64,000 bases of DNA from Hymenopus coronatus (GCA_030762935.1 CM060888.1:116571468-116635467); one strand, 5' to 3'. Counted from the stretch's first letter, positions 11,872-23,782 are shown. Program-made: numbers and translations. Notes: a model not told the origin generated them from the letters alone.

Positions 11872-12985
11872 TGTTTACCTTCTCTAGCATGTATGTAGGC
11901 AGAAAAGATATTATATTTCACCCAAAATACAATACCAAGAGTTCACCGAAATAATGTTTTGAGGCTAAATGATTCTAAAAAAGCATTTTATAAAAAGGTC
12001 AGTGTGTCTGTGTGTGGTCAGCTTAATTCAAATTCGGTTAAATATCAAAATTTGTATTTAGTTCAGTTTTTCCCACAGGGTGCAATACCAACATTTTCAG
12101 TAAAAACCTACCCCTTTTACTTGGAACGTCTTTGAAATTTTCTTAATGGCTCTAACGGTTTTGATTTAAATGCCTTGTGTTAAAGAGGCTTACAGTGTTT
12201 ATCCTAAATTTCTAGGAAATAGCGCCTGAAGTCCTATCCATTCTGAATGAATTTTGCATAACTGGTAAACCGAAACGGATACCTAAGTAAAAGCTTATTA
12301 CACAAAAAATGTATATCACATTAAAAACAGAATTTATATCATATACATATTTTCATAGAGCTAACCATTTCGGAATTATTCCCATGCTAAAAGTTTCAAT
12401 TTTAAAATATTAATCTTTCGTGCAAACGAGATGTCCTCATCCATTTTATGACTGCTTTGTTTTAATAGAAAGAGAACCTAATTTCAAAGACAATCGCATA
12501 GCGACTGCTTCTAAAGTATTTGACTGTCACTTTAGCCTAGTACATTCTCTTATTTCTCTTCTATTTATAAGCAAATAAGTAACAAGACTATTTCTATTAA
12601 TGTTTTTCTTGATTAACATGTAAATAAAAGAATATGGCCGCGCTGTGGCCGAGTGGTTAGACCACTCGCCTCTCACCCAGACGGCCCGGGTTCAATCCGA
12701 CCGCATGTGAGTTTTGTGGTGGACAAAGCGGCGCTGGGATGGGTTTTCTCCGGGTTCTCCGGTTTCTCCCCGCCATCGCATTCCACCGGTGCTCCATCTT
12801 CATTCATGTATCATCAGTGTCACCGCCTGCGGTGCCATAAGTAGTTAAAGCGGGCGTTAAACACTACAAAAAAAATAAATAAAATAAAAGAATACTCTTT
12901 TGTAAGAATAGTTGGTTTGCAGAACAACAGAAAAAGTAATGTGAATGGAATACATCAGATCCCCCCCTTGTGTGTGCAGTAATTT
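11872..12985 (+). repeat. Family R copy, host of a SINE-A insertion
   Basis: The copy starts ACCTTCTCTAGCATGTATGT and ends GTAATGTGAATGGAATACAT. Its blocks are in normal order, interrupted at 12622-12894 by SINE-A. Excluding that insert it is about 850 bp. The R copy is therefore older than the SINE. Confidence 0.88.
12635..12881 (+). repeat. SINE-A, full-length reference copy
   Basis: A 247-bp tRNA-derived SINE. The head has an A box TGGCCGAGTGG near 12647 and a B box GGGTTCAATCC near 12689, as in Leu/Ser-type tRNAs. The body carries GTGGACAAAGCGGCGCTGGG and TTCTCCGGGTTCTCCGG, and the end is GGGCGTTAAACACTAC plus an A-rich tail. The 13-base duplication AAATAAAAGAATA stands at 12622-12634 and 12882-12894. 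It would be transcribed by RNA polymerase III and moved by a partner LINE. Confidence 0.93.
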
Positions 12986-13514
12986 TTCCTTACCCATCTC
13001 CATTTAGGAACTCTGTAGCAGGCATAAATACGAATAGATAGTCCGATACTGTATTATGCTCGAAAAGTGTCTATTACGTATTTGGATAAATTAACGACTT
13101 TTAAAGTACTACCATATAAAACTTTATGTTGAAGTCTTGTGTTATAAACACAATATTTCTTATTTATTTAACAGTTCATCTCATACACAGCATAGGCATT
13201 TAATGATAAATTGGTGATTTGAATAATGAATTGAAATTCAACAGAACAATTCAAATAATAGAAAAATATGATGTCCAGCACTTGTAACATTCTCCTGCAC
13301 TCTCCCACAAACTATTTCTATAAACGCTTGTTCTTTACTTATTTCTTTATTCGAGATAAACAAAGTTTTCAGAAATGTCTTATTTCTCTTTCATTGTAGC
13401 TATAAAGGCATTAGGCATTAGGAAGTACGGTGTACTTTAAGCGCCCCGTGAGAGGGCGAGAGAGAGAAACCAATGTGACTTCTTATTTGAGAAAGGTATA
13501 AGGAAAACATATTT
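12986..13514. other. No gene; AT-rich
   Basis: Begins with a run of C and a short TG tract just after the R copy; otherwise nothing recognisable. Confidence 0.5.
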
Positions 13515-13650
13515 CAGTTAAAGTGTGTGTTTTAACGAGATCTTCATATTTGTGTCGGATTACTAGTTACATAAAAGTCAATTGGAATGAGCAGGACTTC
13601 ATAGACTATTCTAAGAACATTCAACACATTTATTTCGTTTCTCATGAAAA
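13515..13650 (-). repeat. Family R fragment
   Basis: Reverse blocks GTGTGTGTTTTAACGAGATC and ATTCTAAGAACATTCAAC are visible. It stops exactly where the next SINE-A begins. Confidence 0.6.
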
Positions 13651-13654
13651 TACC

Positions 13655-13830
13655 AGGCGACGGCATGTGAGGTTTGTGATGGACAAAGCGAAGTAGGAGC
13701 AGGTTTCTCAGAGTTCTCCGGTTTCCCCCACCATCGCATTCCACCGGTGCTCCATCTACATTACATGTATTATCAGTGCCAATCTCCTGGTGCTATCTGT
13801 AATAAAAGAGGGCGTTAAACACTATAAAAA
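13655..13830 (+). repeat. SINE-A, 5'-truncated copy
   Basis: Lacks the tRNA-like head and starts within the body at CGGCATGTGAGGTTTGTGAT. It continues through CCATCGCATTCCACCGGTGC and ends AGAGGGCGTTAAACACTAT. Divergence from the 12.6-kb copy is modest. Confidence 0.85.
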
Positions 13831-14114
13831 TAAATGATAAGTCAATATTAGAAAATAAATATTTCTGTATAATATTGCACTTAAATAGTAATTTTAAGGT
13901 ACTAACCCATTGATCAATAATCATAGTCAAATACATATCTTAAACTTTTCCAACAGCACACTATCAATATTGACTAAAAATATTAAGGACACAAAACATA
14001 ATACAGTTTGTATTATACGGTATTACTAAACCTAACACCTTCCATGTGTGTTTACTGTAGCATTTATTTTTAATATTCTGTCTCATTCTTAGAGGGAGCT
14101 GAACTTAATTACGC

Positions 14115-14316
14115 AGTTTGGTATAAAACCAAGCTATCGTTTTTGGTGATCAAAGACACATATACATACGCATGCATACACAAACACACAAGGAAAGTTT
14201 CTAAAAATGCTCTTTTCGGATTCGGGTTTTTCAAAATATATATTTGCGGTAAAATATAATTTTTGGATAGAGTACAACGCTTTCTGTGCCTCGTATACAT
14301 AGTACAGAAAAGAGCA
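14115..14316 (-). repeat. Family R fragment, A end
   Basis: Degraded A-end half in reverse: CA-rich core, ATGCTCTTTTCGGATTC, TTGCGGTAAAATATAATTT and CGTATACATAGTACAGAAAAG. Confidence 0.6.
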
Positions 14317-14839
14317 TATTCATAGCTACATAAGTATAAACAAGAAACAACATAATAAATCGTATGTGGTCCTCTTTTTTACATGGTTACAAAGCAGTAA
14401 TGTCAAACGGTATGTGATCTTTATATATATTTTATTTTCTTTTTTAATGTTGTGTTTTGACTCCAATAAGGAAAATTTTGTAAAGCTCAGACAGGAACCA
14501 AATAAACCATCCGTAATTTACGAATTGTAACTCAATGTATAAACATGTTTAAAGGGGGCTAGTACCAGTACAGGAATCAATGAATATATCGCAGTCAGCT
14601 TTCTTTAAACTGCAACATCCTGGAAGTTGCAGGTGGAGCTTAAAAAGCAATTTCTTCAACATGACAAATTATAGGTCTTTGAAAAATCTATGTATCTATG
14701 TGACAATCTCTTTTATGATTAATCGTGTTTTAATTTTGCGAATATACTAGAGGTGTGAATATACTAGAAAATCCAAGAAATTACACTCGTAGCTTCGAAA
14801 AAAAGTTTGTATTTAGTAACCAGCATCTCTTAATAGATG
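14317..14839. other. No gene seen
   Basis: AT-rich, no recognised repeat or exon. Confidence 0.45.
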
Positions 14840-15486
14840 GCTGTTAAAGCTTTTCAAGAAGATTTCTCAAGAAAATCCCCCCACCACAAACTACCCTTTA
14901 TATGGAGACATTTTAAAAAGTTTGATTTTCTTAAAAATGGCTGTAACGCTTTTGATTAAATACCACATATTAAAGTCACTTTCATCAAAAATAAAATGTA
15001 TATGAATTTTCTGGGAATAGTTTCTGAAGACCTGTTTATTCTGGATGAATTTTGCTGAATTTTGCTTAACTAGTAAACCGTAAGAGATAGAAAAGGAAGT
15101 ACCACAAAAAATGCACAATTCATGTCATATACATTTTTTTCGTGGAATTTACCACTTTCGAAATATTCCTTTTTATTACTTTCAATTGTAAAGAAATTAA
15201 ACCTTTCTCAGAGAGGAAGTATCCGTATTTCTTTTATTCCACTCCTAGCCTAGAAAAGAAGCGAATTGCAATGACCATCGGATAACGACAGCTTTTAACA
15301 TTTGACTACCCGCATAGCACAGTGAATTCCTTTAGTTCCTCCTTCTTATAAGTAACTAAGTAATAAGAGCATTCTGCTAATGTTCATCTAGATTAGCTTT
15401 GAGCTGAAGGAAGAATAATCTTTTGTAATAAATTTGTTTGAAGAGCAGCTAGAGATAGTCATGTGAGTGTAACCCATCAGACTTTT
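14840..15486 (+). repeat. Family R copy, B half
   Basis: Starts inside the element near TTTCTCAAGAAAATCCCCCC, continues through AACTACCCTTTATATGG and TTTCTGGGAATAG, and ends at the B terminus GTCATGTGAGTGTAACCCAT. The A half is absent. Confidence 0.82.
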
Positions 15487-16526
15487 TTTAATACGAAACA
15501 AACTATTAAACCTAAACCTTAAGGAGATAGTGATATCCTATTAGTTAAAATTTGAGCAAATATTGAGCTTTTTATGTCGTTTAACACCTAAATCTACCTG
15601 TACAAACGTTAGCACAGTTTCAGGTTGCAAGCATTTAAATTTTTACAGTCGGGGGATAATCAAATAATACTTAATAATACCTAATTGAAGTAAATTTCCA
15701 TGCATCTTTATATCACTTCATAGTATAGGCTGTCATTGAGCCGATATTTATACTCTACACTGTATAGATATCAGCTTTTTGGTTTCGCCAAAAATAGAAG
15801 CCATTGGTGAAACCCCTTTACAATATTTCTATCCTGAACCTAAATTGCTTTTAAAATCAAAATTACTCTTGAGCTACTCTAGAAAATACTAAATCAATAT
15901 GAGCTGAGTAATGTATTGCTAAAAATAAACATATTATGATTTTAATTCTTAGACATAATACTAAGAGAGAACCAAATGAAATGTTTGAAGGTGTTGGTTA
16001 ATCAACTAAAGCGTTATTAGAAATTTTAATTACTCTTACATTTTAAACACCTAAATACACATTTACATGTTACATGTTAATTCTTCTGCTAAAACCGTCT
16101 TGTTGAAACATGAAAACATTCACAAAATAAAGGAAGAGAATAAGAGAAATTTCGCTCACATTTTTGTGTTCACAGTTTTTGTTTTGGACACTGTTATATC
16201 TTGAAACTCAAGGAGACATATCTCCCAGCCGAAATGCACCTTTACTTGTAATTCTAAATGAGATCTCAAACAAAGCAGGCCTTAAGCACATTTTTCCCGC
16301 ACCGGTAAGAGTCCTATATTGCATAATATTAAAATGTAGACTGAATTATAACATTTTCCACTTGTGAGAACAATTTAGCGAGGCTCTCTTTCATAACGCT
16401 CCAGAAAGCACAGTGAGCAAGCTATTATTCCGACGATACAAGAAAAACAGATTTTTTCGCAGTGAAACGCTAGTGGCTGGATTGTAGAAGCAGATATTTG
16501 AGAACTCTTGCTTGTTCGCTAAGAGG
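15487..16526. other. No gene; holds the inverted partner of 5356-5395
   Basis: Bases 15871-15910 are the reverse complement of the 40-bp word at 5356-5395. Otherwise unassigned. A 67-residue frame (16164-16367) has no motif. Confidence 0.45.
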
Positions 16527-17680
16527 AAAAAACTGATGTATTCCATTCACATGACTTTTACTAACTGTTTTACAAACAACATTTCCTTACATAAGATAAT
16601 TCTTTTATCTACCATAATAATCGATATAAACATTAGCAAAAATGGTCGTATTACTTGCTTCCTTGTAAGTAGGAGGGAAATAAGGGAATATACTCGGCTA
16701 AAGCGATAGTGAAATTCTTTAAAAGTTACCGCTATGTGAAACAATTGAAATTCTGTTCTCTTTTGCATTCCCCACAAGTAAAATAAAAGGGATGAAACGA
16801 AGGTTCACGTCTCACTTGAAACAAGTTTAAGTAGTCTATAAATGAAACCAATAACATTATCGCATTTTAACTCTAGAAAAAATGTATATGGCAATATCTG
16901 TGTGTTTTAATGAAATCTACATTTTTTCTTTTAATTTTTTGTCTATATCTTACGATTTCAGTTACACAAAGTTTTTTCTAGAATGAAGATTTGCCCTAAA
17001 ATTCAAAAAATAAATGGCGTGTTATTTATGGACGCTCTTTAACTGCTGTGGTTCTCAGCGTCCCATTCTAAATTGCGCGTGAAAGACCGCTTAATTTTGC
17101 TCAGAGGCCTCTCTATCAGGCTTGAGGTTATTTTACGTGCCGTAAATCTACGACACGGAACCCACGGCTTTACTTCCCTTCCGAAGGAAGCCATGCTAAG
17201 GATTTTTACACCCGAAAAAATCCATCGTCGGGTTTGAACCCGCGACCTTGGGAATATGAAGTCAGCATGGTAACCATTACACCACGGAGGGTGACTCCTA
17301 AAATTCAAGCTATACATTGCGATTGACATGAAAATACTCACATCTTAAAAAAAAATTACATTTTAATCAACATCGTTAGACCCATGTTGATAAAATCAAA
17401 ATTTTTTAAATATGTTCCATGTAAAGATTAGTTGGGTATGGCGGACTTTTCATGAAAAAGTGTGTGCCGCTTCCATGGAAGATTATAAACTTAAGTACCA
17501 AGTTTGATTTTTAACCGACTTTTCATTTTCAGCATAAACACACGAACTGGCCTTTTTCTAAATTGGCTTTTAGGCTTCAGAGGGTGTCGAAACATATATT
17601 CCCGATGAAATCTCGGTATCGAATTTTACCCTCTCTATCTACTATGTACATTGTACATACGTGCTAGAGAGAGTAAAAAT
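16527..17680 (-). repeat. Family R, long copy hosting SINE-B
   Basis: Read in reverse it spans from the B end CTGATGTATTCCATTCACAT to the A palindrome ACTATGTACATTGTACATAC followed by GAGAGAGTAAAAA. Without the SINE-B insert (17007-17296) it is about 850 bp. Both termini are present, so it helps define the family boundaries. Confidence 0.88.
17007..17296 (-). repeat. SINE-B copy 2 with 12-bp target duplication
   Basis: Inserted within a family R copy. CCTAAAATTCAA stands at 16995-17006 and 17297-17308. Read in reverse, the head has an A-box-like TGGTGTAATGGTTACC and a B box GGGTTCAAACCC. The body has TTCCTTCGGAAGGGAAGTAA, and the element ends in an A/T-rich tail. It is a good reference copy for the family. 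Confidence 0.92.
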
Positions 17681-17909
17681 GCCATGGCAGCTTGCAATAG
17701 CGCTGCAAAACATTTCCGACTCGAGCATGCAATGTAGATCATGTTTAACTTGGTGTACCTGATAACCTCTTGGACTTACACGTGCATGCTGAGGGTGATG
17801 GTTGTCGAGAAGCAAAGGACACTTAATCATATGATATTGAATCGGAACGAGGGTTTGCCCGAGCCAAAAATGAGAGAGAGAAAGTAGATTATATGAAACT
17901 AAGGTGAAA

Positions 17910-18045
17910 TTGATGATGGAACAATTGGTGGAATGAATGGTGGGGGAAACCAGAGAATCCGGATCCCATACGCCGCTTTGTCACCACAAATCCCACATGC
18001 TATCCCCTGCGATTGAGGGGAATCCAGAGGTATTAGTGGGGACGT
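17910..18045 (-). repeat. SINE-A-related copy, partial
   Basis: In reverse it carries GGGATTTGTGGTGACAAAGC then GGCGTATGGGATCCGG and TTCTCTGGTTTCCCCCACC, the SINE-A body in diverged form. The tRNA-like head is not clear. Confidence 0.65.
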
Positions 18046-18215
18046 AGATAATAAATCAGCCAATATATTTTAAATTTGTTGACAGTAATCGTTTTGCCAA
18101 ATTATATTCATAGATACTAAATATCAATTTATAACATCAATAATAGATTTCCTGGTAACATATTTCCACACCTAAACCCGAAGTTGAGAAAAGATAATTG
18201 AATTCATCTCAGATT

Positions 18216-18218
<3 letters not shown>

Positions 18219-18256
<38 letters not shown>

Positions 18257-18265
18257 ACTCACATT
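18219..18265. repeat. (AC)n microsatellite
   Basis: A run of AC repeats, perfect at first and then interrupted by TC. It lies about 130 bp upstream of the candidate gene at 18394 and is not part of an R copy. Confidence 0.95.
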
Positions 18266-18393
18266 ACCTCTCCTTCCAGCCTTCTGTTCTGGATATTGAC
18301 ATTTCGTAGCCAATAATTTATAGCTGAAAAATTGACATTTCGCGCAATAAACTCCATTATTTAAAACTAAAACCGATCTCAGCTGTTTCAAGT

Positions 18394-18703
18394 ATGGATT
18401 CTAAAGGTCCCATTGGCGACGTTCTGCTGAAAACAGCCCGTAGTGAAATATCTGCAAATCCTGTAAAATGCTTACTACATTTAGTTCAAAGCAAAGGACA
18501 GGTAACATTTTCATACTCAAATATACCATTACGTGGTTAATTTATATTTGAATTTATTTTTTTTTTCTGTTTAGCTGATTAATTGGAGCCAAATAACATT
18601 TAAATACATTTTATGTGATTCAATGAAATGGAAATTATGTTGTTTTTTAATTGTTTCAGTAGTGAATGTCTGCACAGTTAAATCTGGGATCGTATTTCAA
18701 TAG
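18394..18703 (+). CDS. Candidate two-exon gene, product unknown
   Basis: Exon 1 (18394-18501) starts at an ATG in strong context (A at -3, G at +4) and encodes MDSKGPIGDVLLKTARSEIS followed by ANPVKCLLHLVQSKGQ, exactly 36 codons. It ends at a consensus donor CAG|GTAACA. A 73-bp intron ends in a very strong acceptor, a T-rich tract then CTGTTTAG at 18574. Exon 2 (18575-18703) stays in phase, begins LINWSQITFKYILCDSMK and reaches TAG at 18701-18703, with an AATAAA at 18707-18712. The total would be 78 residues. The codon use is unlike the surrounding repeats. I do not recognise the protein. Exon 2 might instead splice onward from an internal GT, making this the 5' end of a longer gene. Duplicated ATTGACATTTCG words and a CCAAT lie upstream. 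Confidence 0.5.
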
Positions 18704-18834
18704 TTGAATAAAAAAACTGAAAATTTTTCTGAGTGAACATAAGATTTTCAATACATAATGCAATATTTTGCTTTCCAAAGTATTTGTAATTTTCAATGTC
18801 CGTTTTCTACCGTTTCAGATTATGAACATTTTTA

Positions 18835-19677
18835 ATTTCTCTACTTCGTAACGTAGAGAAGCTATTGTTACACTCCACCCAAAAATTTTATATCGAGATT
18901 TCACCGAGAATACGCGTTTTAGGGTCCCCTTTAGAAAAATATTAGATAAAGTTCCGCGCGTGTGTGTATGTGTGGCTGAGCTTCCGTGAACACGATAATT
19001 CACAAAAGTCAGTAAAATACCAAACTTGGATTTAAATTTAGTATTGTTCAAGGATGCGGTATGGAGGTTTTGAGGAACATCCCCCACCCTAAACTACGCT
19101 TTCTAAACAACAAATTTAGAAAATTTTGTTTTTCTCAAAAATGGCTTAACCAGTCTTGATTAAAATTCACTATATTAAAGATATTTGCATAACTAATTAA
19201 ATATAGGTATATCCTGAATTTCTGGGAATAGCCTCTGAAGACCTCTTCATTCTGGATGGCTATATAACTGGCAAACCGTAAGAGATAGACAAAACATACT
19301 ACACAAAAAATGTAGATCTCATTAAAACACACAATTCATGTCATATACATTTTTTCGTGGAGTTGACGACTTCAGATATATTGGTTTCAGTTTTAAAATA
19401 TTTATGCCTTCTCAAAAAACGAGAATTTGTCGACTTCTGGTAATACAAAGAAACCAGTTTCAATCAAATAGCAACCAGCTTTTAAAAAACTTAACTATCA
19501 TTTTGGCATAATGTATGCCCTTATTTCCTTTTACTTATAAGGAAGCAAGTAATAAGACCAATTATTCTGCTAATATTTATCTCCATTAGCATGAAGTAGA
19601 TAGAAGAATAAGCTTTTTAACAATATTTTATTACGGGGATGTAGACAGAGGCATGTGAATGGAACACAGAAGATTAT
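18835..19677 (+). repeat. Family R copy, both ends present
   Basis: Starts TTTCTCTACTTCGTAACGTA, which has lost the ACTATGTACATAGT core, and ends AGGCATGTGAATGGAACACA. The CACTCCACCCAAAAATT block and a (GT)n core are present. Confidence 0.87.
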
Positions 19678-20563
19678 TTAAAAATTCAAATAGATTTTGA
19701 TCAATTTGTAGTAAATACTTGGAAATGCATTTAAAGAAACCAAAGTACATGTTTAATGTAATATGAATTACTTGGATGTACATGGCATTTAATGTTACAT
19801 GTATATTAAACATTAGGATAAACTCAAAGCAGGGGTAAAACTCAAAGCATGAATTTACACACACACATTGTTTCTGAGCAGAAAAACATCAATCTATGTT
19901 AAAATCTATAATTATTGCAGACGGGGCATTTAATACAGAGCAAAATTATTGTATTGAGAAGTTATAAATTGGAGCATTTCACATTTGTGTACATTTTAAC
20001 TGAAATATGACTATTATGTTTTATATGTTTCGAAGCTTTTTGGGCAACAATTGTAAATTTCAAAAATTCACACATGCGTTGCACTAATATGTGATTTATG
20101 ATTGTAATCAACGCTTCAGGCTAGCGCTGGCTAGTTAAACTTTTAAGTGTTTCTTGAGTAGCTAATACTATCAGGTGCACTTTCACCATTCTGAGTATTA
20201 ATGGAAATAAGGTTTTTAAAAGTTTTTATTTGAATTGCTAATATGGACAAAAGATGAGGTAGCAATTCGATTTATAATGTTCGAGGAGGTGCATAAAGGA
20301 AATGATGTGAATACGCATATACGTATATAGCTTTTTGCCAAACAATCAAAGTAAAATTCTGTAAGTGTTTGTGATAATGCTTCAGGTATAATACCGACAT
20401 TAACAGCAATAATACGAAATTGTAACTCAAGGCCATTATAAAAGAAATAGAATTTCTCTCGACTTAACATCATGTGATCGTCTTTCTGGAGTATTCTACC
20501 AATGTTAAATTGTAATAAACTTAGAGTGTCATGGCTGGAGGATAGTATTTGGAGGTTTTGGTC
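19678..20563. other. No supported gene
   Basis: AT-rich; includes a short direct repeat around AAACTCAAAGCA near 19825-19850. Frames at 19631-19864 and 20216-20473 on the minus strand have no motif. Confidence 0.45.
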
Positions 20564-20722
20564 ATGATGGCGGTAGTTCTCGGACGATTAAAAGGATTTT
20601 TGAAACGAGAACGGCATATTTTCAAACAGTTGGTCAGACACGAGGCTGAGTGTGCTCCGATTCACACCTCCCCGAATAAGACATTCTCATTCTCATGTCC
20701 CTTTTGTGAGAACAGAGTGTGA
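20564..20722 (+). CDS. Short ORF, mitochondrial-presequence-like start
   Basis: A 52-codon frame starts ATGATGGCGG and reads MMAVVLGRLKGFLKRERHIF, then KQLVRHEAECAPIHTSPNK, ending at TGA 20720-20722. The first 35 residues are rich in Arg, Lys and hydrophobic residues and lack Asp, and IHTS resembles the usual end of a mitochondrial presequence. It could be the first exon of a nuclear gene for a mitochondrial protein, or part of a processed pseudogene. A second frame stays open to about 20793, which would fit a frameshifted continuation. No consensus donor is evident. I cannot name the protein. Confidence 0.35.
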   Translation: MMAVVLGRLKGFLKRERHIFKQLVRHEAECAPIHTSPNKTFSFSCPFCENRV

Positions 20723-21235
20723 TCGCCAAGCGAAGACCCAAAGTAACTTTAATAAGTGCTTTAATGATATAAAGTTCTTGGCATTTCAAACTGAGTAATT
20801 AATATCTACCTGTGCTAGACTAGTAGATTGGAGCAGACAAAGATTCTGGCAGGAGAATCCACAGATTCTGTGTGCTGGAATCATATTTTTTGGGAGAATG
20901 TGCACAATGGCAGAACCAACGAAAAATTAAGTTCACACAAAAATTCTTGATCCGGCTGGAAGGAGATTGGGATCTACTGCTGCTCAGAGGAAGTAGCAAA
21001 ACATGGGAAATTTCCGTGATAAAGTACACGAACTCTTTTTCCTTCATTTAGTCCTAGCCAGTTTATGATCTTTTCCTTTCGTTTTTCTTACTCTTACCAC
21101 CTTTAACTTGTATTTTAAATACATATGTACAAAGTGTTTGCGTAATAACTTTAATAATTTGACACAAATAATCAAACGTTACGTAAAGGTTAGCATAAAA
21201 ATCAAAATCAAATCCATTTTCGGTTTTAGTTTATT
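20723..21235. other. No supported gene
   Basis: Contains a 75-residue minus-strand frame (21047-20820) without recognisable motif. Confidence 0.4.
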
Positions 21236-21315
21236 ATTCAACTTCAATTATAGCAGGGTTTACTAATTCGGTTTAGTAAATATTTTCCTTGATGATTATT
21301 AAAATTATCATTATG
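21236..21315 (+). repeat. Low-copy dispersed repeat, partner at 38446-38521
   Basis: The words TTACTAATTCGGTTTAG and TGATTATTAAAATT occur in the same order and similar spacing at both places (38.45 kb has TTATTAATTCGGTTTAG and TGATTATTAAAATT). It is not part of family R. Confidence 0.5.
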
Positions 21316-21589
21316 AATTTCTGTTTTAACAATATTTATAAATATACCTTGCGTATACACCTATCTATTTTCTTGAATTATTGTTAAACAGGTAGAAAAG
21401 GGGCACATGCCACTTGAACAATGAACAATTGTTTAAAATTGAACAGAGTAGTATGTACTAAACAAATGCTCAAAAATTAAAACAGTACAGAAGGTTAAAA
21501 ACATGAAATATAACAAACCTTTCTATTGGCGATATCCATTAGGTAGTATAGGTAACATTTATCTGTCCTAAGTTACTACCATTTTTATT

Positions 21590-22413
21590 TCCCTGCACGT
21601 ATAAAGTATATAGTGTGTATTGTTAAGGTATGGTGTTCCACCCAAAAATACAATCCTTAGATTTCACCGGAAATGCGTGTTTTGAGATCCCCTGAATAAA
21701 AACATTTTTTTAAAAAAAAAAAAGGCAGTGTGTGTGTCTGTGGACAGCAGAGTTCAAAAACGAAAAGGCTATTAAGTACCAAATTTGGTATTTTAGTTTA
21801 GTATTTTCCAAGGATGCGAAAACGAAAATTTTCAAGAAAATGTCCTCACCCGAAGCTACCTTTTACATGGAAATGTTTTTAAAATTGTGTTTCTCTCAGA
21901 AACGGTTCTAACGATTTTGATTAAACTACTGCATACTAAAGAGCTTACATGAAAAATAAAATGTATTTCTTGAATTTTCTGGGAATAGTCTCTGAAGACC
22001 TTTTCATTCTGGACGAAACTGGTAAACCGGAAGAGAGGCTTACTAACAGAAATGTAGCTCCGTTACAACATAAATTAATATCACATACAGTGTTTTCTGT
22101 ATAGTTACCCATTTCCGAGATATTCCTGGTTATTGAATTCAATTTTAAGCTACTGAAAACTTTCTCAAACCTCTTTCGTTCACCTCTCTTTTGTTTAATG
22201 CTAGCGAAAAACGAATTTCAGTTGTTTCACACGACGGCCGGCTTTTTAAAATATTAACCTCGTATAGTGTCTTATTCTCCATCTACTTAGAAGGAACTAA
22301 TACAACCATTATTGTTAATATTTGTCTTTATTAACACGATGTAAATAAAGGAATAAGTCTTTGTAAGAATAGTTTGTAGAAAAAGTCATGTGAATGGAAT
22401 AATCAGATTTTTA
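21590..22413 (+). repeat. Family R copy, both ends present
   Basis: The A end is degraded (TATTTCCCTGCACGTATAAA) but the GTTCCACCCAAAAATACAA block, a short GT core and the B end GTCATGTGAATGGAATAATC are clear. Confidence 0.87.
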
Positions 22414-23782
22414 GATTCTACTACTCTACATTACTCTGTATGATATATTAATCGTTGTAGATTTTTCGTTTCTCTATGGGGTCTTTATCAAAACACTAAA
22501 AAGACAAGGTAAAGAGGTACAATCTAAAGCAGTCTGCCATAATAGCATGGTGGGGATGAATGTTTCTTGCAACTTCCTCTTTTCACAACAATAAAAAGAT
22601 GAAGTGATGGTAGGAAATGAAGAAGGTGCAGCCACTCTAAACTCTAACGACTTTCCATTTATTTTTCTCTTCTGCCCTTTTACCTCGATACATTTGTAGG
22701 GAAAGACGATATAAAATGCTGGAAGAGCTGGTACCTACAGCTTTAGTAAGAAAATCCCCCCCCCCTTATACTGAAAAGTCACGGAGGTCAGATAGCTTAA
22801 TCGTTGTGACGAACAATGGGAAACCTGAAATGGGGGAATGATAAATGCCAAAGAAGGTTTGCACCCCAAGTTTTGGAGCTCTAAACTTTAACAGTGGCGG
22901 GTATTAGAAGTGAATCGAATTTGGTTTTAAAATCTATTTCAGCCGATACTTGTTCTTAAAATGTTCTTTATAGAATCTTGTTGGTATTTCAATATTAAGG
23001 CTATCTTTTAAATTACAAGCGAACGGCGTTATGTTTTAAATTATGCTTTAATATACGCTATAACAGCTTGGTCGTTGAGGATATTGGAGAATAGTAGTCT
23101 TTTAAGATCTAATCCCCGAAAGATATTACTTTCGCCAAGCAGATAATGTTAGAGAGCCGTCCATTCCAGCTGCAGTACCATCCAAGTCAGTTAGTGTCAT
23201 CTGTAGTCAGATAGCAATGTGCAGCTAGCCTTCTAAGATCTCATCTCCTCACACCATACTTGTCATTTAGCTCCATGACAGGCAGCTGAAGTTAGGATAA
23301 CGTCCAATCTATAGATATATACGTACACAAGGCAGTGCAATCGAAATTACCATCTATTTTGAGTTTTGCTATTGTTTTAGACTGAAGATTAGAACTTTGG
23401 TATTAAATATTCACTCCGGTCTTTGTCTCTGAGAAAACCACGAAAAACCCCATCCAGATTGGTCGGTCTATGGGATTTGACAGTCCCTCCCAAATGGACG
23501 TTACGGCCTGCGCCATCCTGTTCGGTGACATTACCTGAGATTGTCATTTGCTTTAGAACTCTTACTTTAGAGTAAAACCAGTTTATCCGATTATCAGTCA
23601 ACCAATTATGGTAGCACTACCAGCCTCATAGATCATATATCTCGAGTACCTTAAATTTTAATATTTATAGCAAGGTCTTCAAAATTTTTCTCAATTTTAG
23701 AATTTTAAATAAACCTAAAATAGAAAATGAAGGACAAGGTTAACGTCATGTGTTTATCCTATTGATAACGTTTCAAACAAAA
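22414..23782. other. No supported gene; contains the 22647-22709 segment
   Basis: Includes a run of C near 22757-22765 and a 70-residue minus-strand frame (23601-23389) with no motif. The notable part is the 63-bp segment listed separately. Confidence 0.45.
22647..22709 (+). repeat. 63-bp segment copied at 25300-25362
   Basis: The segment begins ACGACTTTCCATTTATTTTT and ends AGACGA. It recurs at 25300-25362 with one mismatch (A against T in GGGWAAGACGA). The match ends abruptly at both sides, so this is a copy event rather than a shared longer repeat. Confidence 0.93.

Noticed and set aside
12645..12710. A possible functional Leu/Ser-type tRNA gene
   Set aside because: The anticodon and acceptor arms do not pair properly, and the sequence is the head of a SINE with a body, tail and target duplication.
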